DNA of 47,103 nucleotides from Peptoniphilus_E sp964345555 (GTDB taxonomy: Bacteria > Bacillota > Clostridia > Tissierellales > Peptoniphilaceae): positions 1 to 47,103 of the forward strand of contig CAYFRD010000009.1 of NCBI GenBank assembly GCA_964345555.1, in the 5' to 3' direction. The translations under genes were made by a program, and so were the position numbers. The notes below the pieces were generated by a model that saw only the letters and a list, made by a program, of their open reading frames with translations, was not told the DNA's origin and did no database searches. This document shows positions 17,976-25,782 of the stretch, one piece after another (positions within the stretch are counted from its first letter, which is position 1; the number at the start of each line of letters is the position of its first letter).

Positions 17976-18533
17976 TTAAATTTCCATTAATTCTTCTTCT
18001 TTATTTTTAGTTACTTGATCCACCATTTCTATATGCTTGTCAGTTATTTTTTGTATGTCGTTTTCTGCGTTTTTTCTGTCGTCTTCAGATATTTCCTTTG
18101 CTTTTTCAAGTTTCTTGATTTCATCAATGGCTTCTCTTCTGATATTTCTAAGAGCGACTTTGGCATTTTCTCCGTTCTTTTTTACGACTTTGGTGAGTTC
18201 TGCACGTCTTTCTTCTGTAAGCTGCGGTATCACAAGTCTGATTATTTTTCCGTCATTTGATGGGTTGATTCCTAAGTCCGATTTTTGAATCGCCTTTTCA
18301 ATTTCAGACAAAAGACTTGCATCCCACGGTTTTATTTCTATAAGTCTCGGTTCCGGAGCACTGACTGATGCGGTTTGATTTATTGGTGTTTGTTGTCCGT
18401 AGTAATCCACTTTTATTCTGTCCAGCAGTGATGGATTGGCTCTTCCCGCTCTAATACTTTGAAGATCTTCTTTGTAAACTGAAATAGTTTTACTCATTCT
18501 GTTTTCAACATCTTTTTTTATATCAGATATCAT
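17976..18533 (-). CDS. frr: Ribosome recycling factor
   Basis: A 185-residue factor that splits post-termination ribosomes together with EF-G. It shows the three-helix-bundle pattern, with IRAGRANPSLLDRIKVDYYG near residue 28 and PQLTEERRAELTKVVKK near 110 plus long charged helices. AAGGAGGAT precedes the ATG; pyrH lies 11 bases upstream. Confidence 0.97.
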   Translation of the reverse strand: MISDIKKDVENRMSKTISVYKEDLQSIRAGRANPSLLDRIKVDYYGQQTPINQTASVSAPEPRLIEIKPWDASLLSEIEKAIQKSDLGINPSNDGKIIRLVIPQLTEERRAELTKVVKKNGENAKVALRNIRREAIDEIKKLEKAKEISEDDRKNAENDIQKITDKHIEMVDQVTKNKEEELMEI

Positions 18534-18544
18534 AAATATCCTCC

Positions 18545-19252
18545 TTATTTTACCTTTGTACCTATATCTTTGCCGTGTACAACATCTAACATCGCACCCG
18601 GTTCATCTATTCCAAATACTACAATGGGTATTTGATTGTCCATGCAAAGGGATATGGCGGTCGCATCCATAATCTTCAATTCTTGATTTATAATTTCAAG
18701 ATAAGAGAGTTCATTGTATTTTTTTGCATTGCTATTGTATTTAGGGTCGGAATCATATATTCCGTCCACACCTTTTTTTGCAACTAAAATCACATCTGCA
18801 GAAATCTCCGCCGCTCTTAGTGCTGCAGTGGTATCTGTGGAAAAGTAGGGATTGCCTATCCCGCCTGAAAATATCACCACTCTGTGTTTTTCAAGATGCC
18901 TTATAGCTCTTCTGCGGATATACGGTTCAGCTACTTCTTTCATTTCAATGGCAGTTTGGACACGGGTTACCACGTCAATATTTTCTAGAGAATCTTGAAG
19001 CGCAAGGGCATTCATAACAGTACCGAGCATTCCCATGTAATCAGATGTGGCTCTATCCATATTCACCGAATCTCTTCCTCTCCAGAAGTTTCCTCCCCCG
19101 ACTACAATGCTCGTTTCCACGCCCATTTCGTTGATTTTTTTTATGTCTTGCGCAATTGATTTTACTCGGTTCATATCTATCCCGGATTCTTTGTTGCCTG
19201 CCATAGCTTCACCGCTTAGCTTTAATACGATCCTATCGTATTTTGGATTCAT
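18545..19252 (-). CDS. pyrH: UMP kinase
   Basis: A 235-residue hexameric amino-acid-kinase-fold enzyme that phosphorylates UMP to UDP. IVLKLSGEAMAG near residue 8, VVGGGNFWRGR near 47, GIGNPYFSTDTTAALRA near 130 and KKGVDGIYDSDPK near 160 are diagnostic. AAGGTGAT precedes the ATG. It is part of the rpsB-tsf-pyrH-frr series. Confidence 0.97.
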   Translation of the reverse strand: MNPKYDRIVLKLSGEAMAGNKESGIDMNRVKSIAQDIKKINEMGVETSIVVGGGNFWRGRDSVNMDRATSDYMGMLGTVMNALALQDSLENIDVVTRVQTAIEMKEVAEPYIRRRAIRHLEKHRVVIFSGGIGNPYFSTDTTAALRAAEISADVILVAKKGVDGIYDSDPKYNSNAKKYNELSYLEIINQELKIMDATAISLCMDNQIPIVVFGIDEPGAMLDVVHGKDIGTKVK

Positions 19253-19263
19253 ATTATCACCTT

Positions 19264-19914
19264 TTATTTTTGTTCCATTTGTTTAGCTACTTCTTCTGCA
19301 AAATTTTCCTCTCTCTTTTCCAGACCTTCTCCTACTTCATATCTTGTAAATCTTCTGATTTTGATGTTTTCTCCGATTTTTGAAGCTATATTGTTCAACA
19401 CATCTTGAACTTTCAAGTCAGAATCCTTGATAAATTTTTGATCTAATAGAACTATTTCTTCATAGAATTTTTCCATTCTGCCTTCAATCATTTTTTCAAC
19501 AATTTTTTCCGGCTTTCCTTCATTTAGAGCTTGTTCTCTCAATATTTCTCTTTCGTGTTCTTTTTCTTCTTCAGGAACTTCTTCACGAGTTACATACTTG
19601 GGAGAAAGTGCAGCTATTTGCATTGCTACATCTTTAACGAATACTTTAAATTCTTCATTCTTTGCAACGAAATCCGTTTCAGTATTAACTTCAACTATTA
19701 CTCCGATTCTTCCGCCGTGAATATATGCTTCAACTACGCCTTCAGATGCTATTCTTGATGATTTTTTAGCAATTGATGCAAGTCCTTTTTCTCTTAAAAT
19801 ATCCACTGCCTTATCTATGTCGCCATTGCTTTCAACCAGGGCTTTTTTACAATCCATCATTCCGGCAGATGTTTTTTCTCTAAGTTCTTTGATCATTGCA
19901 GCTGTTATTTCCAT
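19264..19914 (-). CDS. tsf: Elongation factor Ts
   Basis: A 216-residue nucleotide-exchange factor for EF-Tu. The N-terminal UBA-like TS-N domain has MIKELREKTSAGMMDCKKAL, and TDFVAKNEEF near residue 82 is the EF-Tu contact region. It is shorter than the enterobacterial protein (one core subdomain), as in several Gram-positives. The ATG at 19914 follows AAGGAGG; the longer open frame reaches back into the upstream hairpin and is rejected. Confidence 0.96.
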   Translation of the reverse strand: MEITAAMIKELREKTSAGMMDCKKALVESNGDIDKAVDILREKGLASIAKKSSRIASEGVVEAYIHGGRIGVIVEVNTETDFVAKNEEFKVFVKDVAMQIAALSPKYVTREEVPEEEKEHEREILREQALNEGKPEKIVEKMIEGRMEKFYEEIVLLDQKFIKDSDLKVQDVLNNIASKIGENIKIRRFTRYEVGEGLEKREENFAEEVAKQMEQK

Positions 19915-19929
19915 TTTAATTTCCTCCTT

Positions 19930-19968
19930 AAAAAAAGAGAGTTTTAAAGGCATAGCTTTAGAACTCTC
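19930..19968 (-). terminator. Intergenic terminator-like hairpin between rpsB and tsf
   Basis: A 13-bp stem (19937-19949 with 19956-19968, one G-U pair) with a six-base loop is followed on the minus strand by seven T, just before the tsf ribosome binding site. It probably sets the ratio of S2 to EF-Ts transcripts by partial termination. Confidence 0.75.
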
Positions 19969-19976
19969 ATGAAATC

Positions 19977-20804
19977 TTACTCTTCTTCTTTATCTATAGC
20001 CGGTGTGTCTTCTTGAAGATCTTCTTTATCTTCTTCAACATCTTCTAAAGATTCTTCAGACATTTCTTCTGTGACTTCAATATCTTCATGTTTTTCGTCT
20101 TCTTCATAATCTTCAGTTTGAGTGCCTTGCTTTCCTTCCAATACTGCATTTGCAATTGTTTCTGTTATTAATTTTACAGCTCTGATTGCATCGTCATTTC
20201 CGGGTATTGGATAATCAATTTCGTCAGGATCGCAATTTGTATCGATAATTCCGATTACAGGTATTCCTAAAATTTGTGCTTCTTTAACAGCAATCTTTTC
20301 TTTTTTAGGATCTACAACGAAAATAGCATCCGGCATTCCCTTCATGTTTTTGATACCGCCAAGGAATTTTTCAAGCTTTTCCTCTTCGTGTTTGATTTTG
20401 ATAACTTCCTTTTTCGGCAATCTATCAAGGATACCGTCTTCTTCCATTTGACCGATTTCATGTAATCTGTCAATTCTTCCCTTGATAGTATTGAAGTTAG
20501 TTAAAAGACCTCCCAACCATCTTTGGTTTATAAAGGGCATTTCACATCTTTTAGCTTCTTTTTCAATTGCATCTTGCGCCTGTTTTTTTGTGCCTACAAA
20601 AAGAATTACACCATTTTCTGCAGCAACTTCTCTTACGAATTCGTAAGCTTCATTAATTTTTTTGACAGTTTTTTGAAGATCGATTATATATATTCCATTT
20701 CTTTGAGTAAATATATATCTAGCCATTTTAGGATTCCATCTTCTTGTTTGATGTCCAAAGTGAACACCTGCCTCTAATAGAGACTTCATTGATATAACTG
20801 ACAA
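19977..20804 (-). CDS. rpsB: Ribosomal protein S2, with an acidic C-terminal tail
   Basis: A 275-residue small-subunit protein. MSVISMKSLLEAGVHFGHQ at the start, RRWNPKMARYIF, FVGTKKQAQDAI near residue 65 and RWLGGLLTNFNTI near 95 are typical. The start is a TTG at 20804 placed eight bases after GGAGG. This gives the MSVISMK opening usual in clostridia; the ATG six codons later would have a poor ribosome binding site. The last 45 or so residues are strongly acidic (runs of E and D) and extend beyond the conserved core. Confidence 0.95.
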   Translation of the reverse strand: MSVISMKSLLEAGVHFGHQTRRWNPKMARYIFTQRNGIYIIDLQKTVKKINEAYEFVREVAAENGVILFVGTKKQAQDAIEKEAKRCEMPFINQRWLGGLLTNFNTIKGRIDRLHEIGQMEEDGILDRLPKKEVIKIKHEEEKLEKFLGGIKNMKGMPDAIFVVDPKKEKIAVKEAQILGIPVIGIIDTNCDPDEIDYPIPGNDDAIRAVKLITETIANAVLEGKQGTQTEDYEEDEKHEDIEVTEEMSEESLEDVEEDKEDLQEDTPAIDKEEE

Positions 20805-20906
20805 AACATTCACCTCCGTTTTTTCCTCCACCCTCTTCATTTGCAACGGGGACAATTGCAACTCCCGTAACATCGAAGGATGTGTGTAGTATTATATTTA
20901 TTACCG
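20805..20906 (-). promoter_or_regulatory. Structured 5' leader of rpsB (candidate S2 autoregulatory region)
   Basis: About 100 bases lie between the predicted transcription start and the TTG of rpsB. The minus strand contains a hairpin ACATC/GATGT and, directly after it, ACGGG/CCCGT enclosing GTTGCAATTG. This is more structure than most leaders here, and ribosomal protein leaders are often autoregulatory. No known S2 leader consensus was matched. Confidence 0.35.
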
Positions 20907-20912
20907 CAAATC

Positions 20913-20941
20913 AGTATAACATACTGTAGTATTTCAAGCAA
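20913..20941 (-). promoter_or_regulatory. Probable promoter of the rpsB operon
   Basis: On the minus strand, TTGCTT (20936-20941) and TATACT (20913-20918) are 17 bases apart. A second TATAAT (20891-20896) lies nearer the gene with only a weak -35, so the exact start is uncertain. Confidence 0.5.
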
Positions 20942-20951
20942 GATGTTTTTA

Positions 20952-20979
20952 TATAAAAAACCTGTCTATAGACAGGTTT
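20952..20979 (-). terminator. Intrinsic terminator after the ABC transporter pair
   Basis: A 9-bp stem with a TATA loop (AAACCTGTC/GACAGGTTT, 20958-20979) overlaps the permease stop codon and is followed by six T on the minus strand. Confidence 0.85.
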
Positions 20980-21796
20980 AATAATCTAAATCTTTAGAAT
21001 TGTAAATCAAGTATGTTAGAAGTATCAAAATAATAAAAACTAAGAAATTAATTCCTATTTTTACTATGTCGATATTTCCGGCCAAGAACTCGATTGGGTT
21101 AAATACTTCCAAAGGCAATGTATTTACAACGTTTAAAATCGTTCCGCCATATATTTTGCCGAATATTATAAATATAACTATGAATATTACAAACAAGACG
21201 CTTGTTCCGTCTGTGAAGTTTGTCGATTTTGAAAGAGAGCTGAAAAACATACCCACGGACATGAACACCAAACCCGACAACAACAATCCCAAAAAGATTT
21301 TGCCTAAATCCACAATCAACACGTTATTTACCAATCCTTCAGTAAGTGGTGGAAGTACGGTTATAAAAAATGTCACAACTGCCAGCAGCAATAGAAATAT
21401 TACATAAGTTATTATATTTGAAAGAAATTTTTGAGTAATGATCTCCGATCTCTCAATAGGATTTGAATAAACGTATTGAATTGAACCGTCGTCTAAATCT
21501 CTGGAAAGAGAGTTTGCGCCCAATTGCATTGCAAATATGCAGGTGAGGACAACTATATACTGATAAACAAAAGCTATATATTCGCTTATATTCGCATAAT
21601 CCACCTTTCTGTCAAAACCTAAAACCTTTTGTAGACTCGGGCTTAATTGTCCTACAAAGCTATCAAACAGCGATTTCATGTTTTCATCAAGCATCATGGG
21701 ATACAGTGCCATCAGAAGTCCTGTCAGTATTACAAGCACAAGAAACCAAGCTATCATTTTACCAAAATTGTGGTTGAATTCCCTAGTGAATACCAT
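20978..21796 (-). CDS. ABC-2 type transporter permease
   Basis: A 272-residue membrane protein with about six transmembrane helices (near 15-37, 80-98, 125-150, 170-192, 200-222 and 245-265) and an N-terminal cytosolic lead-in TREFNHNFGKMIAW. SRDLDDGSIQYVYSNPIERSEI near residue 105 is the cytosolic coupling stretch typical of ABC-2 exporters (NatB/YhaP-like). The ATG at 21796 is preceded by GGGGGA located inside the end of the ATPase gene; the gap between the genes is two bases. Substrate is unknown. Confidence 0.85.
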   Translation of the reverse strand: MVFTREFNHNFGKMIAWFLVLVILTGLLMALYPMMLDENMKSLFDSFVGQLSPSLQKVLGFDRKVDYANISEYIAFVYQYIVVLTCIFAMQLGANSLSRDLDDGSIQYVYSNPIERSEIITQKFLSNIITYVIFLLLLAVVTFFITVLPPLTEGLVNNVLIVDLGKIFLGLLLSGLVFMSVGMFFSSLSKSTNFTDGTSVLFVIFIVIFIIFGKIYGGTILNVVNTLPLEVFNPIEFLAGNIDIVKIGINFLVFIILILLTYLIYNSKDLDY

Positions 21797-21798
21797 GA

Positions 21799-22974
21799 TC
21801 AATTTTCCCCCTTGTCTTTTTGTACATTGTCTATATAAGATCCTTCGGTCAAATCTTCTTCTACGTCATATGCAATTTCTTCACTTGACGGTTGAGTTTG
21901 AGAACCTGTGCTTTCAGATTCATCAGAATAAACTACTTGAGTATTATCAATACTTTTTTCTTGGAATACAACGGTATTTTCATTGACATTTTCCGACAAG
22001 TCTTCATTTGAATTTACAACGACGGTTTCTTCCTTTTCAACTTCTAAATCTTCCTGCTCAACTTTTCCTGTTTTTTCAGAATAATCAGTATAATCCAAAT
22101 TTTTGTTAAAATAAGCTGTAATCCTATCGGACAGCGAGGAATCTTCAATGGAATAGCTTGTCAATTCCGCATTTGCTATTACTCTCGACAATATAACCAT
22201 ATCCTTGTCATAATAAAAAATCTTTTCAAAGGGGTCATTTTTTATCATTCTTGCACCGATGTCGATAAAAGCATTTGAATTTTGGAAAGGTCCATAGATT
22301 TTTATGATCTTATCGTTTGAAACCTTATCTTTCAAGTATTCCACTTCTTTTATTTCTCCATCGTACAAATATGCCGCTCTGTCACAGTATCTTTGCGCTT
22401 CAACAAGTGAGTCGGTAAGGAACAGAACTGATAATCCTTCGTTTTTCCTCAACTCTTTCAAGTATGTAAAGAGTTTTTCTTTTTGTTCTAAATCAAGCTC
22501 CTTAGTAGCTTCATCAAGTATAATAAGCCTTGGTCTGATGATAAGTGCATTTATTATTGACATTATTCTCTTTTCACTATCGGTCATATCTGCAAATTTA
22601 AGTCTTGGATTAAAATTAAAATATCCGGTTAAATTGGCGATCTCTTCAGTATTTTTTAAATTGTGAAATGAAAGAGTATTTCTAAAAATAGTGCCTGCCT
22701 TCAAATTATCTTGATACAATAGACTTTGAGGTACATAGGATACGGATTCCTTTATGGTCTTTGACTCTTTCGAACAATCCATGTCGTATATGTATGCCTT
22801 TCCTCTTGAGGGTTTATGATAATTAAAAAGAATTTTTGCAAGTGTAGTTTTTCCGGATTTTTCCAATCCCAGTAGGGCAAAAATTTCTCCTTCCATCACT
22901 TCAAGATTTAAATTAGAGAAAACTTTATTCCTGCCAATTCTTTTAGTCAAATTATTTATGACTATTGCGCTCAT
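21799..22974 (-). CDS. ABC transporter ATP-binding protein with degenerate motifs and a C-terminal extension
   Basis: A 391-residue protein, partner of the following permease. Walker A is present (LLGLEKSGKTTLAK, residues 34-47), as are a Q-loop (VSYVPQS near 80) and Walker B with its glutamate (RLIILDEATKELD near 155). The LSGGQ signature is replaced by ADMTDSEKR near 133. The switch histidine is missing: FLTDSLVEAQRYCD has Asp where TH is expected. Residues from about 240 include an unrecognised domain and then a strongly acidic, probably disordered tail (about 300-391). GAGGTG precedes the ATG at 22974. ATP may be bound but hydrolysed slowly or only with another partner; this is inference. 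Confidence 0.85.
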   Translation of the reverse strand: MSAIVINNLTKRIGRNKVFSNLNLEVMEGEIFALLGLEKSGKTTLAKILFNYHKPSRGKAYIYDMDCSKESKTIKESVSYVPQSLLYQDNLKAGTIFRNTLSFHNLKNTEEIANLTGYFNFNPRLKFADMTDSEKRIMSIINALIIRPRLIILDEATKELDLEQKEKLFTYLKELRKNEGLSVLFLTDSLVEAQRYCDRAAYLYDGEIKEVEYLKDKVSNDKIIKIYGPFQNSNAFIDIGARMIKNDPFEKIFYYDKDMVILSRVIANAELTSYSIEDSSLSDRITAYFNKNLDYTDYSEKTGKVEQEDLEVEKEETVVVNSNEDLSENVNENTVVFQEKSIDNTQVVYSDESESTGSQTQPSSEEIAYDVEEDLTEGSYIDNVQKDKGEN

Positions 22975-23142
22975 TAATTCCACCTCTTTGTTAAAAATTA
23001 TATAAAAAACCATTAAAATATCATATTAGCGTAATCTATAGTTTATCATATTTTTTTTAATTTTACTATATGATAGAATTTTCTAAATACATTATATTAT
23101 AATTTTTATAACTACTTAAATATATTTAGAAAGGACCGAATT

Positions 23143-24507
23143 ATGGAATATAAAATAGAAAAAGATTCTATGGGTTTTATTGAAGTCCCCAAGAATGTAT
23201 ATTGGGGAGCGCAGACTCAAAGATCTTTAAATAACTTTAAAATTGGAAAAGACATTATGCCCCTTGAATTGATAAAAGCTATCGCCTTAATAAAGGGAGC
23301 TTGTGCCGTGGCTAATTTCCACAAGGGAGATTTAAGTGAGGAAAAAAAGAATGCAATTTTACAAGCTTCTGCTGAAATAATCGACAACAAATTAAACTCC
23401 AACTTTCCTTTAAAGGTCTTCCAAACAGGCTCGGGAACTCAAAGCAATATGAATGTAAACGAAGTAATATCAAACAGAGCCAACGAAATTCTCTTAAAAA
23501 AAATAGTACACCCCAATGACGATGTAAATATGTCTCAAAGTTCAAATGATGTATTCCCCAGTGCAATGCACATTGCCGCAATTATGAAGATATCTGCCGA
23601 ATTAATTCCAGCAATGAAAGATATAATCAAAACCTTTGAAATCTTGGAAGAAAAATATGATGATGTGATTAAAATCGGAAGAACTCATCTACAAGATGCC
23701 ACTCCCGTTAAATTTTCTCAAGAATTAAGTGGGTATAAAGAAATGATAAGCATTAATTTAAATATGGTCAAAGAATCTATGAAAGGTCTGTTGTCGCTTG
23801 CCATAGGAGGAACCGCTGTGGGTACAGGCATCAATTCAAGTCCCGGATTCGGGGATGAAGTATGCGAAATCCTAAAGTCGAAGACCGGATTTGATTTTTA
23901 TTCTTCAAAAAACAAATTTCATTCCCTCACTTCCAAGGATCAGTTGTCATATGTTCATGGCGCCTTAAAGTCTTTGGCTTGTAACTTATTTAAGATCGGC
24001 ACGGATATTAAGCTGCTCTCCAGCGGTCCGAGATGTGGATTGGGAGAAATTAAAATTCCATCTAATGAGCCGGGTTCATCAATAATGCCGGGAAAGATAA
24101 ATCCAACACAAGCAGAAGCTCTTACAATGGCATGTGTTCAAGTTATGGGAAACGACACCGCCATATCCATAGCCGCCGCAAACGGAAATTTTGAGTTGAA
24201 CGTTTTTATGCCCTTGATTATAAATAATTTTTTGCAATCCGTGGAACTGCTTGCAGATTCAATAAAATCCTTTGATAATAATTGTCTTGCAGGCATAGAG
24301 CCCAATAGAGAAATTATTGAAAATCATCTGCAAAATTCTCTAATGCTTGTGACAGCTTTAAGTCCCGTCATAGGATATGAAAATGCATCTAAAATTTCAA
24401 TCTTGGCATACAAAGAAAACATATCTCTGAAAGAAGCTGCAATTAGATTAAAACTTGTGGATTCTGAAGAATTTGATAAAATAGTTGATGTTAAAAAAAT
24501 GATTTAA
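23143..24507 (+). CDS. fumC: Class II fumarate hydratase
   Basis: A 454-residue iron-free fumarase that interconverts fumarate and malate. The superfamily signature GSSIMPGKINPTQAEAL lies near residue 313, with GSGTQSNMNVNEV near 95, SSNDVFPSAMHIAA near 130 and GRTHLQDATPV near 182 as the substrate site. The oxygen stability of this class contrasts with the iron-sulfur class I type common in anaerobes. It is divergent from the ABC pair; AAAGGA precedes the ATG. I see only a weak -10-like TATAAT upstream and no convincing -35, so promoter placement is left open. Confidence 0.93.
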   Translation: MEYKIEKDSMGFIEVPKNVYWGAQTQRSLNNFKIGKDIMPLELIKAIALIKGACAVANFHKGDLSEEKKNAILQASAEIIDNKLNSNFPLKVFQTGSGTQSNMNVNEVISNRANEILLKKIVHPNDDVNMSQSSNDVFPSAMHIAAIMKISAELIPAMKDIIKTFEILEEKYDDVIKIGRTHLQDATPVKFSQELSGYKEMISINLNMVKESMKGLLSLAIGGTAVGTGINSSPGFGDEVCEILKSKTGFDFYSSKNKFHSLTSKDQLSYVHGALKSLACNLFKIGTDIKLLSSGPRCGLGEIKIPSNEPGSSIMPGKINPTQAEALTMACVQVMGNDTAISIAAANGNFELNVFMPLIINNFLQSVELLADSIKSFDNNCLAGIEPNREIIENHLQNSLMLVTALSPVIGYENASKISILAYKENISLKEAAIRLKLVDSEEFDKIVDVKKMI

Positions 24508-24525
24508 GTTTAATAATTCTATATA

Positions 24526-24534
24526 TGGTATAAT
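24526..24534 (+). promoter_or_regulatory. Extended -10 promoter for ychF
   Basis: TGGTATAAT (TGn plus a perfect TATAAT) lies about 30 bases before the ychF start, in the 58-base gap after fumC. No good -35 is seen, which is acceptable for the extended -10 class. Confidence 0.5.
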
Positions 24535-24565
24535 TATTAGTTGTTAATGAAAAGAGGCGATACAA

Positions 24566-25657
24566 ATGAAACTTGGAATAATCGGTCTTCCCAATGTAGG
24601 AAAATCCACGCTTTTTAATGCCCTTACAAAGGCAGGAGCTGAAGCTGCAAACTATCCCTTTGCCACAATAGACCCCAACATCGGAATGGTAAAGGTTCCG
24701 GACGAAAGGCTGGACAAACTAAGCGTGTTGAGCAACAGTGGAAGAATAGTAAATGCTACTATTGAATTCTACGACATAGCAGGTCTTGTGAAAGGTGCAA
24801 GCAAGGGCGAAGGACTTGGAAATCAATTCTTGTCAAATATAAGAGAAGTTGATGCCATTGTGCATGTGGTCAGATGCTTTGACGATGAAAATATCATTCA
24901 CGTAGACGGCAGTGTCGATCCAATAAGGGATATTGAAAATATAAATTTGGAACTTGTTTTTTCCGATATGGAACAAGTTGAAAAAAGAATTTCAAAGGTG
25001 GAAAAACAAGCTAAATCTGATAAAAAATTAAAACCCGAACTTGAATTGCTGCAAAAAGTACTTGCCACACTTGAAAAGAACGAACCTGCAAGAAACGTAC
25101 AGTTGAGCGATGAAGAAGAAAAACTCATAAAAAACTATGCTCTTCTAAGTTCCAAACCGGTTATATACGTTGCAAATATTTCGGAAGATGAAGTTTCCGA
25201 TTACAGCGACAATGATTACGTTAAAAAAGTTAACGAATTTTCAAAATCGCAAGGCGATGAAATGGTCGTCATAAGTGCAGAAATTGAATCCCAAATACAA
25301 TCTCTTCCAGAAGATGAAATGGAATTATTCCTTGAAGAACTTGGTCTTGAAAACTCAGGGCTGGATAAATTGATACAGTCCAGTTACAAACTGCTCGGAC
25401 TTATAAGTTTCCTCACTACAGGAGAAATGGAATCAAGAGCCTGGACCATCACAAAGGGAACCAAGGCTCCTCAAGCTGCAGGCAAAATTCACTCCGATAT
25501 TGAAAGAGGATTTATCAAAGCCGATATCATATCCTACGAAGACTTGATCCAGTGCGGTTCTGTAGCAAATGCCAGGGAAAAGGGTCTGATAAGATCCGAA
25601 GGAAAAGAATACGTCATAAAAGACGGAGATGTCGTAAATTTTAAATTTAATGTATAA
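24566..25657 (+). CDS. ychF: YchF/OLA1 family redox-linked ATPase
   Basis: A 363-residue Obg-family P-loop protein that prefers ATP over GTP and associates with ribosomes. The P-loop GLPNVGKSTLFNALT is at residues 6-20, DIAGLVKGASKGEGLGNQF near 66 covers G3, and a coiled coil (120-200) and a C-terminal TGS-like domain with TITKGTKAPQAAGKIHSDI near 290 and VVNFKFNV at the end complete it. GAGGCGAT precedes the ATG. Length is normal. Confidence 0.96.
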   Translation: MKLGIIGLPNVGKSTLFNALTKAGAEAANYPFATIDPNIGMVKVPDERLDKLSVLSNSGRIVNATIEFYDIAGLVKGASKGEGLGNQFLSNIREVDAIVHVVRCFDDENIIHVDGSVDPIRDIENINLELVFSDMEQVEKRISKVEKQAKSDKKLKPELELLQKVLATLEKNEPARNVQLSDEEEKLIKNYALLSSKPVIYVANISEDEVSDYSDNDYVKKVNEFSKSQGDEMVVISAEIESQIQSLPEDEMELFLEELGLENSGLDKLIQSSYKLLGLISFLTTGEMESRAWTITKGTKAPQAAGKIHSDIERGFIKADIISYEDLIQCGSVANAREKGLIRSEGKEYVIKDGDVVNFKFNV

Positions 25658-25690
25658 AAAAAGTTACTATAAATTATAGTAACTTTTTTG
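25656..25690. terminator. Bidirectional terminator between ychF and tRNA-Arg
   Basis: A long inverted repeat (AAAAAAGTTACTATA against its complement, three-base loop) starts at the ychF stop. It has a T run on both strands, so it can end both the plus-strand ychF transcript and the minus-strand transcript carrying the tRNA. Confidence 0.88.
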
Positions 25691-25702
25691 TTCAAAATAT
25701 AA

Positions 25703-25778
25703 TGGAGCACGCGGAGGGATTCGAACCCTCAATCTCTGGCTTCGGAAGCCATTGCTTTCTCCTTTAGGCTACGCGTGC
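25703..25778 (-). tRNA. tRNA-Arg (anticodon CCG)
   Basis: A 76-base tRNA with CCA encoded. The acceptor stem is a perfect seven pairs (GCACGCG/CGCGTGC), the T arm is GAGGG-TTCGAAT-CCCTC, and the anticodon loop TTCCGAA on a GGC/GCC-closed stem gives CCG, which reads CGG. The D arm has one C-A mismatch and the anticodon stem an outer A-G mismatch. Its 5' end is four bases after the stop codon of the upstream protein gene, and the shared terminator follows. Confidence 0.93.
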
Positions 25779-25782
25779 AAAT

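Noticed and set aside
23014..23142. Strong divergent promoter pair between the ABC ATPase and fumC
   Set aside because: Several TATAAT-like words occur by chance in this very AT-rich gap, but none has a convincing -35 box at 16-18 bases, so no promoter was called.
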